From the NCBI RefSeq assembly GCF_013366925.1, contig NZ_JAALDK010000001.1, forward strand, positions 1,185,089 through 1,249,088: 64,000 nt of DNA. Direction: 5' to 3'. The notes under the pieces are model-generated. The model saw only the letters and a list, made by a program, of their open reading frames with translations. It searched no databases and was not told where the DNA came from. The translations under genes were made by a program, and so were the position numbers. Source of the DNA: Paraburkholderia youngii. Its GTDB lineage: Bacteria > Pseudomonadota > Gammaproteobacteria > Burkholderiales > Burkholderiaceae. Shown one piece after another: positions 15,832 to 26,953 of this stretch (positions are counted from its first letter, which is position 1; every line of letters begins with the position of its first letter).

Positions 15832-15851
15832 TGGCCTGATCCGATACGTCC

Positions 15852-16847
15852 ATGAAGCGCGACGCAATCGCCACCGCCGAACAAGCCAATGCGCGGCTGT
15901 CAGCCGTCGCGCACGTCGGCTTCCTGACGTTGCCGAACTTCTCGATGATCGCGTTCACCAGCGCGGTCGAGGTGCTGCGCATGGCGAACTACGTGGGCCG
16001 CGCGCAGCACTACCGGTGGTCGGTAGTCACACCGGATGGCGAGCCGGCGCGCGCGAGCAACGGCATCACGGTGAAGCCGACCACCACGCTCGCCGAGGCC
16101 GGCATGCCGGACCTGCTGTTCGTATGCGCGGGCTGGCTCGTGCGCGAGTATGTGAACGACGCGGTGATCACGCAACTGCGCGAGGCGGCCGCGCACCGCG
16201 TGCCGCTCGGCGGCATCTGCACGGGCCCGTATGCGCTGCTCGCGGCCGGGCTGCTCGACGGCTATCGGGCGACCGTGCATTGGGAGGACATGTCGCCGTT
16301 GCACCAGCGCTATCCGCATGTGCACTTCGACGACGAGCTGTTCGTGATCGACCGCGACCGGCTCACCTGCACAGGCGGCACCGCGCCGCTCGATCTGATG
16401 CTGCATCTGGTGGGCATGCGGCTCGGGCCCGCGGTGGCCGCGCAGGTGTCCGAGCAGTTCATCGTCGAGCGGATTCGCGGTTCGACCGATTGCCAGCATA
16501 TTCCGGTCGATGCGCGGGTCGGCCTGTCGCGCGCCGAACTGATCGAAGTGGTGCGGCTGATGGAAGCGAACATCGAGGAGCCGCTATCGCTCGATGAACT
16601 CGCGCGGCTCGTGAACCTGTCGCAGCGCCATTTGCAGCGGATGTTCAAGCTGTTCCTGAACGTGTCGCCGACGCATTACTACCTGAGCCTGCGGCTGCGC
16701 CGCGCGCGCGATCTGCTGCGCAATACCGATGCATCGATCGCGCGCGTGACCGCGGTGTGCGGTTTTCATTCGCCGTGTCATTTCAGCAAGGCGTACCGCG
16801 CGCAGTTCGGGCATGCGCCGAGCGTAGAGCGGCGCATGCCGGAGTAG
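15852..16847 (+). CDS. GlxA-family AraC-type regulator (GbdR/CdhR-like)
   Basis: A 331-residue regulator. Residues about 18-190 are a DJ-1/PfpI (class I glutamine amidotransferase-like) sensor domain: VGFLTLPNFSMIAFTSAVEV, GGICTGPYALLAAGLLDG and RLTCTGGTAPLDLMLHLVG. The C-terminal 100 residues hold two AraC helix-turn-helices, with LSLDELARLVNLSQRHLQRMF and RVTAVCGFHSPCHFSKAYR. Such regulators control betaine, carnitine and sarcosine catabolism in pseudomonads and Burkholderia. It follows proVW closely. It is clearly a paralogue of the regulator at 29729. Which of GbdR, CdhR or SouR it corresponds to cannot be settled from sequence alone. Confidence 0.85.
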   Translation: MKRDAIATAEQANARLSAVAHVGFLTLPNFSMIAFTSAVEVLRMANYVGRAQHYRWSVVTPDGEPARASNGITVKPTTTLAEAGMPDLLFVCAGWLVREYVNDAVITQLREAAAHRVPLGGICTGPYALLAAGLLDGYRATVHWEDMSPLHQRYPHVHFDDELFVIDRDRLTCTGGTAPLDLMLHLVGMRLGPAVAAQVSEQFIVERIRGSTDCQHIPVDARVGLSRAELIEVVRLMEANIEEPLSLDELARLVNLSQRHLQRMFKLFLNVSPTHYYLSLRLRRARDLLRNTDASIARVTAVCGFHSPCHFSKAYRAQFGHAPSVERRMPE

Positions 16848-16863
16848 CGCACGCCGCGTCAAT

Positions 16864-17946
16864 TCAGATCGCCTGCGCGCGGCCCGGAAAGGTTTCGTCG
16901 TAGCACGAGCCGTCGTCGACTTGCTCAGCCGTGCCGCGCTGCTCGCGATACATCATCGGCGGCACGCCGAACTGTTTGCGAAATTCCCGTCCCAGGTGCG
17001 ACGCGTCCGAGAAGCCGCAACTCGACGCGATATCGGCGACGGTCTTGTCCGAACTCGTCAGCAGCCACGCGGCGGTGCGCAGACGCACCTGCTTCGCGTA
17101 GGCCTGCGGCGCCTTGCCGGTCTGCGCCTTGAACAGCCGTTCCAATTGACGCGGCGACAGATCGAGCTTGCCCGCCAGTTCGTCGAGCGACAGCGCGCGG
17201 CCCACGTGCTGCTCCATCAGCAGGATCGCGCGCTTGACCTTCGGATGCGAGGCCGGCGCAAGACCAGGCGGATGCGGCTGCGGCGCGTTGCCTTTCTGCA
17301 GGTCGTCGACGAGCAGGATGCGCAGCGCCTTCTGCACCGTCGCGGTTTCGAAGTGCCGCAGCAGGATCGCGGCGGCGACGTCGATCGACGCGCGCCCGCC
17401 CGAACACGTGATGCGCCGCCGGTCGATCACGAACAGCCGGTCGGCGACCAGCATCTGTTCGTCGACCGACGGAAAGCGCTCGATGAAATCCCAGTAGTGA
17501 AACCAGCTCACGCAGATCCGGTGGCCGTCGAGCACGCCCGCTCGCATCAGCGAGAACACGCCGGTGCACATGCCGACCAGCGTCGCGTCGCGCGCGGCGG
17601 CGCGGCGGATGAACGCGAGCGTCGCCTCGCTCGCGGCGGGCCCCGAGTGCAGCAGTCCGCCGACCACCACCACATAGTCGAACTTTTCGGCGGTCTCGAA
17701 GGTTTCCCACGGCGTGATCTGGATGCCGCAACTCGCGCGCACCGGAGCAAGGGTTTCCCCGATCACGCTCCACGAGCAGCGCACCGGCTTGCTGAAGTCG
17801 CCTTCGTCGGCCGACAGGCGCAGCAGATCGACGAAACCCGAAAACGCGGTCAGCGTGAAGTTCGGCAGCAGGATGATGCCGAAGCGGATGCGCTGCTTCG
17901 CGGCGGTGTCGAGTGAGGAAGGGGCAAGCGTTTCAGCGGAATTCAT
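16864..17946 (-). CDS. GlxA-family AraC-type regulator
   Basis: A 360-residue regulator with the same two-domain build: DJ-1/PfpI-like sensor (FGIILLPNFTLTAFSGFVDL, GMCTGVFSLMRAGVLDGHRI, ITCSGGRASIDVAAAILLRH) and a C-terminal AraC DNA-binding domain (LSLDELAGKLDLSPRQLERL, TVADIASSCGFSDASHLGRE). I chose the ATG at 17944-17946 because similarity starts just after it; upstream in-frame starts exist to 18039 without a ribosome binding site. It converges on the regulator at 15852 and diverges from sdaA. It is more distant from the other two regulators, fitting a role with a different ligand such as sarcosine. Confidence 0.85.
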   Translation of the reverse strand: MNSAETLAPSSLDTAAKQRIRFGIILLPNFTLTAFSGFVDLLRLSADEGDFSKPVRCSWSVIGETLAPVRASCGIQITPWETFETAEKFDYVVVVGGLLHSGPAASEATLAFIRRAAARDATLVGMCTGVFSLMRAGVLDGHRICVSWFHYWDFIERFPSVDEQMLVADRLFVIDRRRITCSGGRASIDVAAAILLRHFETATVQKALRILLVDDLQKGNAPQPHPPGLAPASHPKVKRAILLMEQHVGRALSLDELAGKLDLSPRQLERLFKAQTGKAPQAYAKQVRLRTAAWLLTSSDKTVADIASSCGFSDASHLGREFRKQFGVPPMMYREQRGTAEQVDDGSCYDETFPGRAQAI

Positions 17947-18272
17947 GCGCGCGGCGGGTCGGTGATCAGAGCTGCGAAAGAGGAACGAACGTTGACCGAA
18001 AAGGCTGTAGGCAAGCATAGCACCACGGACCTTCAGCATTGCCTGCCGGCGTCGGGTCGCCTTTCGCGAATGCGTCGCAAGTCATCGCAAATCCGCCGGG
18101 AGGCCCGCGTGGCGGGTCATTTGACGACGCCATCCCATTGCGATGCCGTTTTTATTCTATCGATCGGGCCTGCCGTGCGGTGCAATAGACGCACTTTCCA
18201 TCCGGGCGCATCAGTCGAGTCGAAGCGCTTCCGGCCATCGCAACTCGCAAGACACAACGCACAAGGCAAGCC

Positions 18273-19667
<1,395 letters not shown>

Positions 19668-19712
19668 ACCGCTACCGCTATACCGTATCTGCAAAACCGC
19701 AAAGGACCCACG

Positions 19713-20957
19713 ATGAGCCGCTATTCGATATTCAGCCTGCTGCGCAACGGGATGTCGTATCACGAGAACTGGGAGCGGCAATGGCGCAGCCCCGAGCCTA
19801 AACGTGAGTATGACGTCGTGATCGTCGGCGGTGGCGGGCATGGTCTCGCGACCGCGTACTACCTCGCGAAGGAACACGGCGTGCGCAACGTCGCGGTGCT
19901 CGAGAAGGGCTGGATCGGCGGCGGCAACACCGCGCGCAATACGACGATCGTGCGCTCGAACTATCTGTGGGACGAATCCGCCGGGCTCTACGAGAAGGCG
20001 ATGAAGCTGTGGGAAGGGCTCTCGCAGGATCTGAACTACAACGTGATGTTCAGCCAGCGTGGCGTGATGAATCTCGCGCATACGCTGCAGGACGTGCGCG
20101 ACACCGAACGCCGCGTCAACGCGAACCGGCTGAATGGTGTGGACGCCGAATTTCTCACGCCCGCGCAGATCAAGGAACTCGAACCGACCATCAATCTGAA
20201 CAGCCGCTACCCGGTGCTCGGCGCATCGATCCAGCGGCGCGGCGGCGTGGCCCGGCACGATGCGGTGGCCTGGGGCTTCGCGCGCGGCGCGGATCAGGCC
20301 GGCGTCGATATCGTGCAGAACTGCCAGGTGGTCGGCATTCGCCGTAACGGCAGCCAGGTGACGGGCGTCGACACGACCAAGGGCTTCATCAAGGCGAAGA
20401 AGGTCGCGGTGGTCACGGCCGGCAACACGTCGACGCTCGCCGACATGGCCGGCGTGCGCTTGCCGCTCGAAAGCCATCCGTTGCAGGCGCTGGTGTCGGA
20501 GCCGATCAAGCCGGTGGTCAACACGGTCGTGATGTCGAACGCGGTCCACGCGTACATCAGCCAGTCCGACAAGGGGGATCTGGTAATCGGCGCGGGCGTC
20601 GATCAGTACACCGGGTTTGGGCAGCGCGGCAGCTTCCACATCATCGAGGGCACGCTCGAGGCGATCGTCGAAATGTTCCCGGTGTTTTCTCGCGTGCGGA
20701 TGAACCGGCAGTGGGGCGGCATCGTCGATGTGTCGCCGGACGCGTGCCCGATCATCAGCAAGACCGATGTGAAGGGGCTGTACTTCAACTGCGGCTGGGG
20801 GACGGGCGGCTTCAAGGCGACGCCCGGTTCGGGATGGGTCTTTGCGCACACGATCGCGAAGGACGAACCGCATCCGTTAAACGCGCCGTTTTCGCTGGAC
20901 CGGTTCTATACCGGTCATCTGATCGATGAGCACGGCGCTGCCGCCGTGGCCCACTAG
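19713..20957 (+). CDS. soxB: Sarcosine oxidase, beta subunit
   Basis: A 414-residue FAD-dependent subunit of heterotetrameric sarcosine oxidase, which turns sarcosine into glycine with transfer of the methyl to THF and production of H2O2. The dinucleotide-binding motif is [19 protein letters not shown] near residue 31. Further landmarks are [20 protein letters not shown], the flavin-linkage region, and [14 protein letters not shown] near the C-terminus. First gene of soxBDAG; the four genes are packed with short gaps or overlaps. Confidence 0.95.
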   Translation: MSRYSIFSLLRNGMSYHENWERQWRSPEPKREYDVVIVGGGGHGLATAYYLAKEHGVRNVAVLEKGWIGGGNTARNTTIVRSNYLWDESAGLYEKAMKLWEGLSQDLNYNVMFSQRGVMNLAHTLQDVRDTERRVNANRLNGVDAEFLTPAQIKELEPTINLNSRYPVLGASIQRRGGVARHDAVAWGFARGADQAGVDIVQNCQVVGIRRNGSQVTGVDTTKGFIKAKKVAVVTAGNTSTLADMAGVRLPLESHPLQALVSEPIKPVVNTVVMSNAVHAYISQSDKGDLVIGAGVDQYTGFGQRGSFHIIEGTLEAIVEMFPVFSRVRMNRQWGGIVDVSPDACPIISKTDVKGLYFNCGWGTGGFKATPGSGWVFAHTIAKDEPHPLNAPFSLDRFYTGHLIDEHGAAAVAH

Positions 20958-20974
20958 TCGACGAGGAGACACAG

Positions 20975-21310
20975 ATGTTGCTGATCGAATGCCCGTGGTG
21001 CGGTCCCCGCGCCGAAACCGAATTCTCCTGCGGCGGCGAGGCGGACATCGCCCGCCCGCTCGACACCGAATCGCTGACCGACAAGGAATGGGGCGATTAC
21101 CTGTTCATGCGCAAGAACCCGCGCGGCGTGCATCGCGAGCAATGGTTCCACACGCAGGGCTGCCGCCGCTGGTTCAAGGCGCAGCGCGACACCGTCAGCT
21201 ATGCGTTCCAGGGTTATCAGACGTTCGAGCGTCCGTTGCTGGCGTTAGACAGTAGCGATCCACGGGCAGCCAACGTACAGGCAAAGGCACAAGAGGGCAA
21301 AGCATCATGA
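20975..21310 (+). CDS. soxD: Sarcosine oxidase, delta subunit
   Basis: A 111-residue small subunit. The zinc-binding start is LIECPWCGPRAETEFSCGGE, with the CxxC pair of SoxD, and the family segment WGDYLFMRKNPRGVHREQWF is present. It stabilises the heterotetramer. Gene lies 17 bases after soxB and overlaps soxA by four bases. Confidence 0.95.
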   Translation: MLLIECPWCGPRAETEFSCGGEADIARPLDTESLTDKEWGDYLFMRKNPRGVHREQWFHTQGCRRWFKAQRDTVSYAFQGYQTFERPLLALDSSDPRAANVQAKAQEGKAS

Positions 21311-24309
21311 GCCAGAAAGACCGACTCCCAACCGGCGGCCGCATCAACCGCGCGATCGCGCTGAGCTTCACGTTCAACGGCGTCGAATACCAGGGCTATC
21401 AGGGCGATACGCTCGCGTCCGCATTGCTCGCGAACGGCATGCACTTCGTCGCGCGCAGTTGGAAATATCATCGGCCGCGCGGCATCGTGACCGCGGGTGT
21501 CGAGGAGCCGAACGCGGTCGTGCAGCTGGAGACCGGCGCCTACACGGTGCCCAACGCGCGGGCCACCGAGGTCGAGCTGTACCAGGGGCTCGTCGCGAGC
21601 AGCGTGAACGCGAAGCCGAGCATCGAGAAGGACCGCATGGCGATCAACCAGAAGATCGCGCGCTTCATTCCGGCGGGCTTCTACTACAAGACCTTCATGT
21701 GGCCGCGCAAACTCTGGCCGAAGTACGAGGAAGCGATCCGCGACGCGGCCGGCCTCGGCACCGCGCCGAAACAGCGCGACGCGGACCGCTACGACAAGTG
21801 CTTCGCGCATTGCGACGTGCTGGTGGTCGGCGGCGGCCCGACCGGGCTCGCGGCCGCGCACGCGGCGGCGTTGTCCGGCGCGCGCGTGACGCTCGTCGAC
21901 GATCAGCCGGAACTCGGCGGCACGCTGTTGTCGTGTGGCGCGGAGATCGACGGCAAGCCCGCGCTGCAGTGGGTGCAGAAAATCGAAGACGAATTGCGGC
22001 AGTTGCCCGACGTGAAGATCCTGAGCCGCAGCACAGCGTTCGGCTATCAGGACCACAACCTCGTCACGGTCACGCAGCGCCTGACCGATCATCTGCCCGT
22101 GTCGCAACGCAAGGGCACGCGCGAACTGCTGTGGAAGATCCGCGCGAAACGCGTGATTCTCGCGACCGGCGCGCATGAACGGCCGATCGTGTTCGGCAAT
22201 AACGATCTGCCTGGCGTGATGCTCGCGTCGGCGGTATCGACCTATCTGCATCGCTATGCGGTGCTGCCGGGTCGCAACGCGGTCGTGTTCACCAACAACG
22301 ACGACGGCTATCAATGCGCGCTCGACCTGAAAGCGGCCGGCGCGCAGGTGAGCGTGATCGATCCGCGCGCCGGTGAATCGAAGGGCACGCTGCCCGCGCT
22401 CGCGCGCCGCCACGGCATCAAGGTGCTGAACGGCACGGTCGTCACGGCGGCGCATGGCAAGCTGCGCGTCGCGTCGGTGTCGCTCGCGTCGTATGCGAAA
22501 GGGCAGATCACGGCGCAACAGGGCCAACTGCCGTGCGATCTGCTCGCGATGTCGGGCGGCTGGAGCCCGGTGCTGCATCTGTTCGCGCAGTCGGGCGGCA
22601 AGGCCCATTGGCATGACGACAAGGCCTGCTTCGTGCCGGGCAAGGCGGTCCAGCCGGAGACCAGCGTCGGCGCCTGCGCGGGCGACTTCACGCTCGGCCA
22701 GGGCATCCGTTTCGCGGTCGATGCCGGCGTCGAAGCGGCGCGCGCAGTCGGGCACATCGTCGCGCGGCCCAAGCCGGTGCAGGTCGCCGAGCTGAGCGAA
22801 ACGAAGCTGGAGCCGCTGTGGCTCGTCGGCGGACGCGAGCTGGCCACGCGCGGGCCCAAGCAGTTCGTCGATTTCCAGAACGACGTCTCGGCCGCCGACA
22901 TCTTCCTCGCCGCGCGCGAAGGCTTCGAATCGGTCGAACACGTGAAGCGCTACACCGCGATGGGCTTCGGCACGGACCAGGGCAAGCTCGGCAACATCAA
23001 CGGCATGGCGATTCTCGCGCAGGCGCTCGGCAAGACCATTCCCGAGACCGGCACCACGACGTTCCGGCCGAACTACACGCCGGTCACGTTCGGCACGTTT
23101 GCCGGCCGCGAGCTGGGTGAATTGCTCGACCCGGTGCGCAAGACCGCGATTCATGAATGGCACGTCGAACACGGCGCGGCGTTCGAAGACGTCGGTAACT
23201 GGAAGCGGCCGTGGTTCTACCCGAAGAAAGGCGAGGACCTGCACGCGGCGGTTGCGCGGGAATCGCTCGCGGTGCGCACGAGCGTCGGCATTCTCGATGC
23301 GTCGACGCTCGGCAAGATCGACATTCAGGGCCCGGACTCCGCGAAGCTGCTGAACTGGGTGTACACGAACCCGTGGACCAAGCTCGAAGTCGGCAAATGC
23401 CGCTACGGCCTGATGCTCGACGAGAACGGCATGATCTTCGACGACGGCGTGACCGTGCGCCTCGCCGATCAGCACTACATGATGACGACCACCACCGGCG
23501 GCGCGGCGCGTGTGCTCACGTGGCTCGAACGCTGGCTGCAAACCGAATGGCCCGACCTGCGCGTGCGGCTCGCGTCGGTCACCGATCACTGGGCTACCTT
23601 CGCGGTGGTCGGACCGCAGAGCCGCAAGGTGCTGCAAAAGGTTTGCGACGACATTGACTTCGCGAACGCGGCGTTCCCGTTCATGACGTATCGCGAAGGC
23701 ACGGTCGCCGGTGCGGCGGCGCGCGTGATGCGCATCAGCTTCTCGGGCGAACTCGCCTATGAAGTCAACGTGCCGGCCAACGTCGGACGCGCGGTATGGG
23801 AAGCGTTGATGGCCGCGGGCGAGGAGTTCAGCATCACGCCGTACGGCACCGAGACGATGCACGTGCTGCGCGCGGAGAAGGGTTACATCATCGTCGGCCA
23901 GGACACGGACGGTTCGATGACGCCGCACGACCTCGGCATGGGCGGGCTCGTTGCGAAGTCGAAAGACTTTCTCGGCAAGCGCTCGCTCTCCCGCTCGGAC
24001 ACCGCGAAGGCGGGCCGCAAGCAACTGGTCGGGCTGCTATCGGAGGATGCGTCGTTCGTGATACCCGAGGGCTCGCAGATCGTCGCTGGTCCGTTCCAGG
24101 GCGATACCGCGCCGATGCTGGGGCATGTCACGTCGAGCTATTACAGCCCGATTCTGCAGCGCTCGATCGCGATGGCGGTGGTCAACGGCGGCCTCGACAA
24201 GATCGGCACGACGGTCACGATTCCGCTCGCGAGCGGCAAACAGATCGCGGCGAAAATCGCGAGTCCGGTGTTCTACGACAGCGAAGGAGCACGTCAACAT
24301 GTGGAATGA
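21307..24309 (+). CDS. soxA: Sarcosine oxidase, alpha subunit
   Basis: A 1000-residue subunit with a ferredoxin-like N-terminal domain (GVEYQGYQGDTLASALLANG), an NAD-binding Rossmann domain (VLVVGGGPTGLAAAHAAALS near residue 173), and a C-terminal glycine-cleavage T-like domain from about residue 600 that binds tetrahydrofolate (GILDASTLGKIDIQGPDSAK, AEKGYIIVGQDTDGSMTPHD). It transfers the sarcosine methyl to THF as methylene-THF, which feeds GlyA. Full length for the family. The soxG start overlaps its end by 11 bases. Confidence 0.95.
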   Translation: MSQKDRLPTGGRINRAIALSFTFNGVEYQGYQGDTLASALLANGMHFVARSWKYHRPRGIVTAGVEEPNAVVQLETGAYTVPNARATEVELYQGLVASSVNAKPSIEKDRMAINQKIARFIPAGFYYKTFMWPRKLWPKYEEAIRDAAGLGTAPKQRDADRYDKCFAHCDVLVVGGGPTGLAAAHAAALSGARVTLVDDQPELGGTLLSCGAEIDGKPALQWVQKIEDELRQLPDVKILSRSTAFGYQDHNLVTVTQRLTDHLPVSQRKGTRELLWKIRAKRVILATGAHERPIVFGNNDLPGVMLASAVSTYLHRYAVLPGRNAVVFTNNDDGYQCALDLKAAGAQVSVIDPRAGESKGTLPALARRHGIKVLNGTVVTAAHGKLRVASVSLASYAKGQITAQQGQLPCDLLAMSGGWSPVLHLFAQSGGKAHWHDDKACFVPGKAVQPETSVGACAGDFTLGQGIRFAVDAGVEAARAVGHIVARPKPVQVAELSETKLEPLWLVGGRELATRGPKQFVDFQNDVSAADIFLAAREGFESVEHVKRYTAMGFGTDQGKLGNINGMAILAQALGKTIPETGTTTFRPNYTPVTFGTFAGRELGELLDPVRKTAIHEWHVEHGAAFEDVGNWKRPWFYPKKGEDLHAAVARESLAVRTSVGILDASTLGKIDIQGPDSAKLLNWVYTNPWTKLEVGKCRYGLMLDENGMIFDDGVTVRLADQHYMMTTTTGGAARVLTWLERWLQTEWPDLRVRLASVTDHWATFAVVGPQSRKVLQKVCDDIDFANAAFPFMTYREGTVAGAAARVMRISFSGELAYEVNVPANVGRAVWEALMAAGEEFSITPYGTETMHVLRAEKGYIIVGQDTDGSMTPHDLGMGGLVAKSKDFLGKRSLSRSDTAKAGRKQLVGLLSEDASFVIPEGSQIVAGPFQGDTAPMLGHVTSSYYSPILQRSIAMAVVNGGLDKIGTTVTIPLASGKQIAAKIASPVFYDSEGARQHVE

Positions 24310-24955
24310 AACAGGCGGAACGGTATCGATCGTGGACCGTACGGTCGGGCGGCAGAACGGCGCGTGGCAGGAGTCGCCGCTGGTCGGTGTGGATGGCCTG
24401 CTGAAACAGCATCAGGCCAACGCGACTGCCGCGTTCCGGCTCGGCGAGCGGCCGTTTCTCGAACTCGTCAACGTGCGCGGCGATATGCGCGACGCGGCGT
24501 TCATCCGTGCGGTGGAACAGGTGATTGGCTGCAAGCCGCCGGAGAAGGCAAACACCGTCGCGCGCGGCAACGGCTACGACATGCTGTGGCTCGGCCCGGA
24601 CGAATGGCTCGTGCGTTCGGAGGCCGCGCATGATGCGACGCGCACGGCGCCGTTGCTGGCGTTGCTCGGCGCGGCTTTCGCGGGCGTGTTCGCCTCGGCG
24701 GTCGATGTCGGCAGCGGCTATACGGTACTCGAAATCAAGGGCACCCGGACGCGCGACGTGCTCGCGCGCGGCTGCCCGCTCGATCTGCATCCGAAACTAT
24801 TCGGCGTGGGGCAGTGCGCGCAGAGCCATTATTTCAAGGCGTCGATCACGTTGCTGCCCACGGGCGCCGACAGTTTCGACATCGTCGTGCGCCGCAGCTT
24901 CGCGGATTACTTCGTCAGGATCATGCTCGACGCCGCCGAGCCGTTGATGTCCTGA
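24299..24955 (+). CDS. soxG: Sarcosine oxidase, gamma subunit
   Basis: A 218-residue subunit, start ATG 24299 with gcgaaggagc just upstream, within soxA. Landmarks are RPFLELVNVRGDMRDAAF, GYDMLWLGPDEWLVRSE and DVLARGCPLDLHPKLFGVGQ, then CAQSHYFKASITLLP. It resembles a truncated folate-binding domain and completes the oxidase. It is the last gene of the sox operon, and a strong intrinsic terminator follows at 24985. Confidence 0.92.
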   Translation: MWNETGGTVSIVDRTVGRQNGAWQESPLVGVDGLLKQHQANATAAFRLGERPFLELVNVRGDMRDAAFIRAVEQVIGCKPPEKANTVARGNGYDMLWLGPDEWLVRSEAAHDATRTAPLLALLGAAFAGVFASAVDVGSGYTVLEIKGTRTRDVLARGCPLDLHPKLFGVGQCAQSHYFKASITLLPTGADSFDIVVRRSFADYFVRIMLDAAEPLMS

Positions 24956-24984
24956 GCGGGACACGATGGGCTTTGCCAATCGAT

Positions 24985-25021
24985 GGCGGCCGGTGTGTGC
25001 GCGCCCCGGCCGCCGTTTTTT
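24985..25021 (+). terminator. Intrinsic terminator after soxBDAG
   Basis: A perfect nine-base-pair GC stem (GGCGGCCGG at 24985-24993 and CCGGCCGCC at 25006-25014) with a 12-base loop, followed by g and seven T residues. It lies 29 bases after the soxG stop and should end the sdaA-sox transcript. Confidence 0.88.
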
Positions 25022-25047
25022 CCGTCTCTTCTTCCCCGTCTTCCGCC

Positions 25048-25311
25048 ATGACGTCGACCCGGGTCGCCACCGCGCGTCTCACCGCGCGCGCGTGCGATGA
25101 GCACGATGCCAGTGCCGCGCTCGCGCTGCTCGATCAAAGCATCGCGCTGCGCCACCGCCGCATCGCGCTGATCCGTTATCTGCTCGCACGGCAACTCGGT
25201 GCGCCGCTCGAAGCGCGGCATCACGCGTACGTCGAAAAAGTCGCGGCCCGTCTGAGCGCAGAGGCGCTGGCGCGGATCGCCACCGCCGCGCATGCGCGGC
25301 TGCGCACGTAG
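25048..25311 (+). CDS. Hypothetical protein, 87 aa
   Basis: An ATG at 25048 opens 87 codons of Ala/Arg/Leu-rich sequence, including LTARACDEHDASAALALLDQ and AALRHRRIALIRYLLARQLG-like helices (SIALRHRRIALIRYLLARQL). G/C-rich third positions fit coding DNA and a helical product is predicted. There is no good ribosome binding site, and the gene begins directly after the sox terminator, so it would need its own promoter. I recognise no family. Confidence 0.35.
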   Translation: MTSTRVATARLTARACDEHDASAALALLDQSIALRHRRIALIRYLLARQLGAPLEARHHAYVEKVAARLSAEALARIATAAHARLRT

Positions 25312-25475
25312 CGCCGAAACCTGGCGGCATGGCGGACGCGTCACGACGCCTCTGTTCCATCCCGACGACGCATTTCTTCTATGTGGCCGATTTATGTCGG
25401 CATCTACTGAGGACACAGTTTGCCCCATCCACGCGGAAGTCACCGCGTCAACCGCCGTATCCACGAGGGGATCAC

Positions 25476-26894
25476 ATGTCCACTGCTTTCCCGCTTCGCG
25501 CCAGCGCAGCCGCCCGGCTCGAACGCTTGCCGTTCTCCCGCTATCACCGAACCCTCTTCATCATCGTCGCGATCGCGTTCTTCTTCGATTCGGTCGACCT
25601 CGCCACGATGACCTTCGTGCTCGGTTCGATCAAGAACGAGTTCCATCTGTCGACCGCGACGACGGGGCTCGTCGCCAGTGCGAGTTTCTTCGGCATGGTG
25701 CTCGGCGCGGCCGTGGCGGGTCTGCTGGCGGATCGCTTCGGACGCCGGCCCGTGTTTCAATGGAGCATGGTGCTGTGGGGGCTGGCGTCGTATCTGTGTT
25801 CGACCGCGCAGAGCGTCGATGTGCTGATCCTGTATCGCGTGCTGCTCGGCGTCGGCATGGGGATGGAGTTTCCGATCGCGCAGACCTTGCTGTCGGAGTT
25901 CGTGCCCGCCGCATCGCGCGGCCGCCTGATTGCGCTGATGGATGGTTTCTGGCCGCTCGGCTTCATCACGTCGGGCGTGGTGTCGTATTTCGTGCTGCCG
26001 AACTTCGGCTGGCGCAGCGAGTTCGCGCTGCTCGCGATTCCGGCGGTGTTCGTGCTGATCGTCCGCCGTGTGGTGCCCGAGTCGCCGCGTTGGCTCGAAC
26101 ATCGTGGCCGTCATGAGGAAGCCGATCGTATTCTCGCCGGCATCGAGGCCAAGGTGATGCGCTCGGCGAACGTGAGCCAGTTGCCAGCACCGGTGATGCT
26201 GGCGGAACCCGCGGCGGCGAAGGGCACTGGCGCGTTACGCGAAATCTGGAGCCTGGCGTACCGGCGTCGCACGATCATGGTCTGGACGCTGTGGTTCTTC
26301 GCATTGCTCGGCTTTTATGGGCTGACGTCGTGGCTCGGCGCGTTGATGCAGCAGGCTGGCTTCGCGGTGACGAAGTCCGTGCTGTACACGGTGCTGATTT
26401 CCCTGGGCGGCGTGCCCGGCTTCATCTGCGCGGCGTGGCTCGTAGAGCGCTGGGGCCGCAAGCCGACCTGTATCGCGTCGCTCGCGGGTAGCGCGGTGAT
26501 GGCGTACGTCTACGGGCAAACGGCGCTCCATGTGCAGACGCCGGGGCTGCTGATCTGTGCCGGACTCGCGATGCAGTTCTTCATGTTCTCGATGTGGGCG
26601 GTGCTGTACACGTACACCCCCGAGCTTTACGGCACCGGCGCGCGGGCGACCGGATCGGGCTTCGCGTCCGCGGTCGGCCGGGTCGGCTCGCTCATCGGTC
26701 CTTATGTCGTGGGCGTCGTGCTGCCGGTCTTCGGACAGGGCGGTGTGTTCTCGCTGGGCGCGATGTGCTTCGTGGTCGCCGCGGCGGCGGTGTGGATACT
26801 CGGGATCGAAACGCGTGGCATGGCGCTGGAAACACTCATGTCCGAAGCGGTCGAAGCCGATGCGCGCAGCGCGTTGACCGCTGTGCGGGAATGA
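25476..26894 (+). CDS. MFS transporter, sugar/aromatic-acid/niacin-type
   Basis: A 472-residue major facilitator with 12 predicted transmembrane helices. Landmarks are FFFDSVDLATMTFVLGSIKN in helix 1, the loop LLADRFGRRPVFQWS (motif A), PESPRWLEHRGRHEEADRIL before the central loop, and WLVERWGRKPTC in the second half. The closest groups are metabolite:proton symporters for sugars, niacin, benzoate or shikimate. It lies inside the betaine block but has no obvious link to it; a role in uptake of a methylamine precursor is only a guess. Confidence 0.85.
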   Translation: MSTAFPLRASAAARLERLPFSRYHRTLFIIVAIAFFFDSVDLATMTFVLGSIKNEFHLSTATTGLVASASFFGMVLGAAVAGLLADRFGRRPVFQWSMVLWGLASYLCSTAQSVDVLILYRVLLGVGMGMEFPIAQTLLSEFVPAASRGRLIALMDGFWPLGFITSGVVSYFVLPNFGWRSEFALLAIPAVFVLIVRRVVPESPRWLEHRGRHEEADRILAGIEAKVMRSANVSQLPAPVMLAEPAAAKGTGALREIWSLAYRRRTIMVWTLWFFALLGFYGLTSWLGALMQQAGFAVTKSVLYTVLISLGGVPGFICAAWLVERWGRKPTCIASLAGSAVMAYVYGQTALHVQTPGLLICAGLAMQFFMFSMWAVLYTYTPELYGTGARATGSGFASAVGRVGSLIGPYVVGVVLPVFGQGGVFSLGAMCFVVAAAAVWILGIETRGMALETLMSEAVEADARSALTAVRE

Positions 26895-26953
26895 AAGTCA
26901 CGGGACGGAGCGCGCCGCACGCGACCGTACCCCGTCCCGTCGTACTCAATCCA

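Noticed and set aside
21217..24024. 935-codon minus-strand open frame opposite soxA
   Set aside because: Same cause: G/C third positions of soxA remove stops on the opposite strand. No domain or ribosome site.
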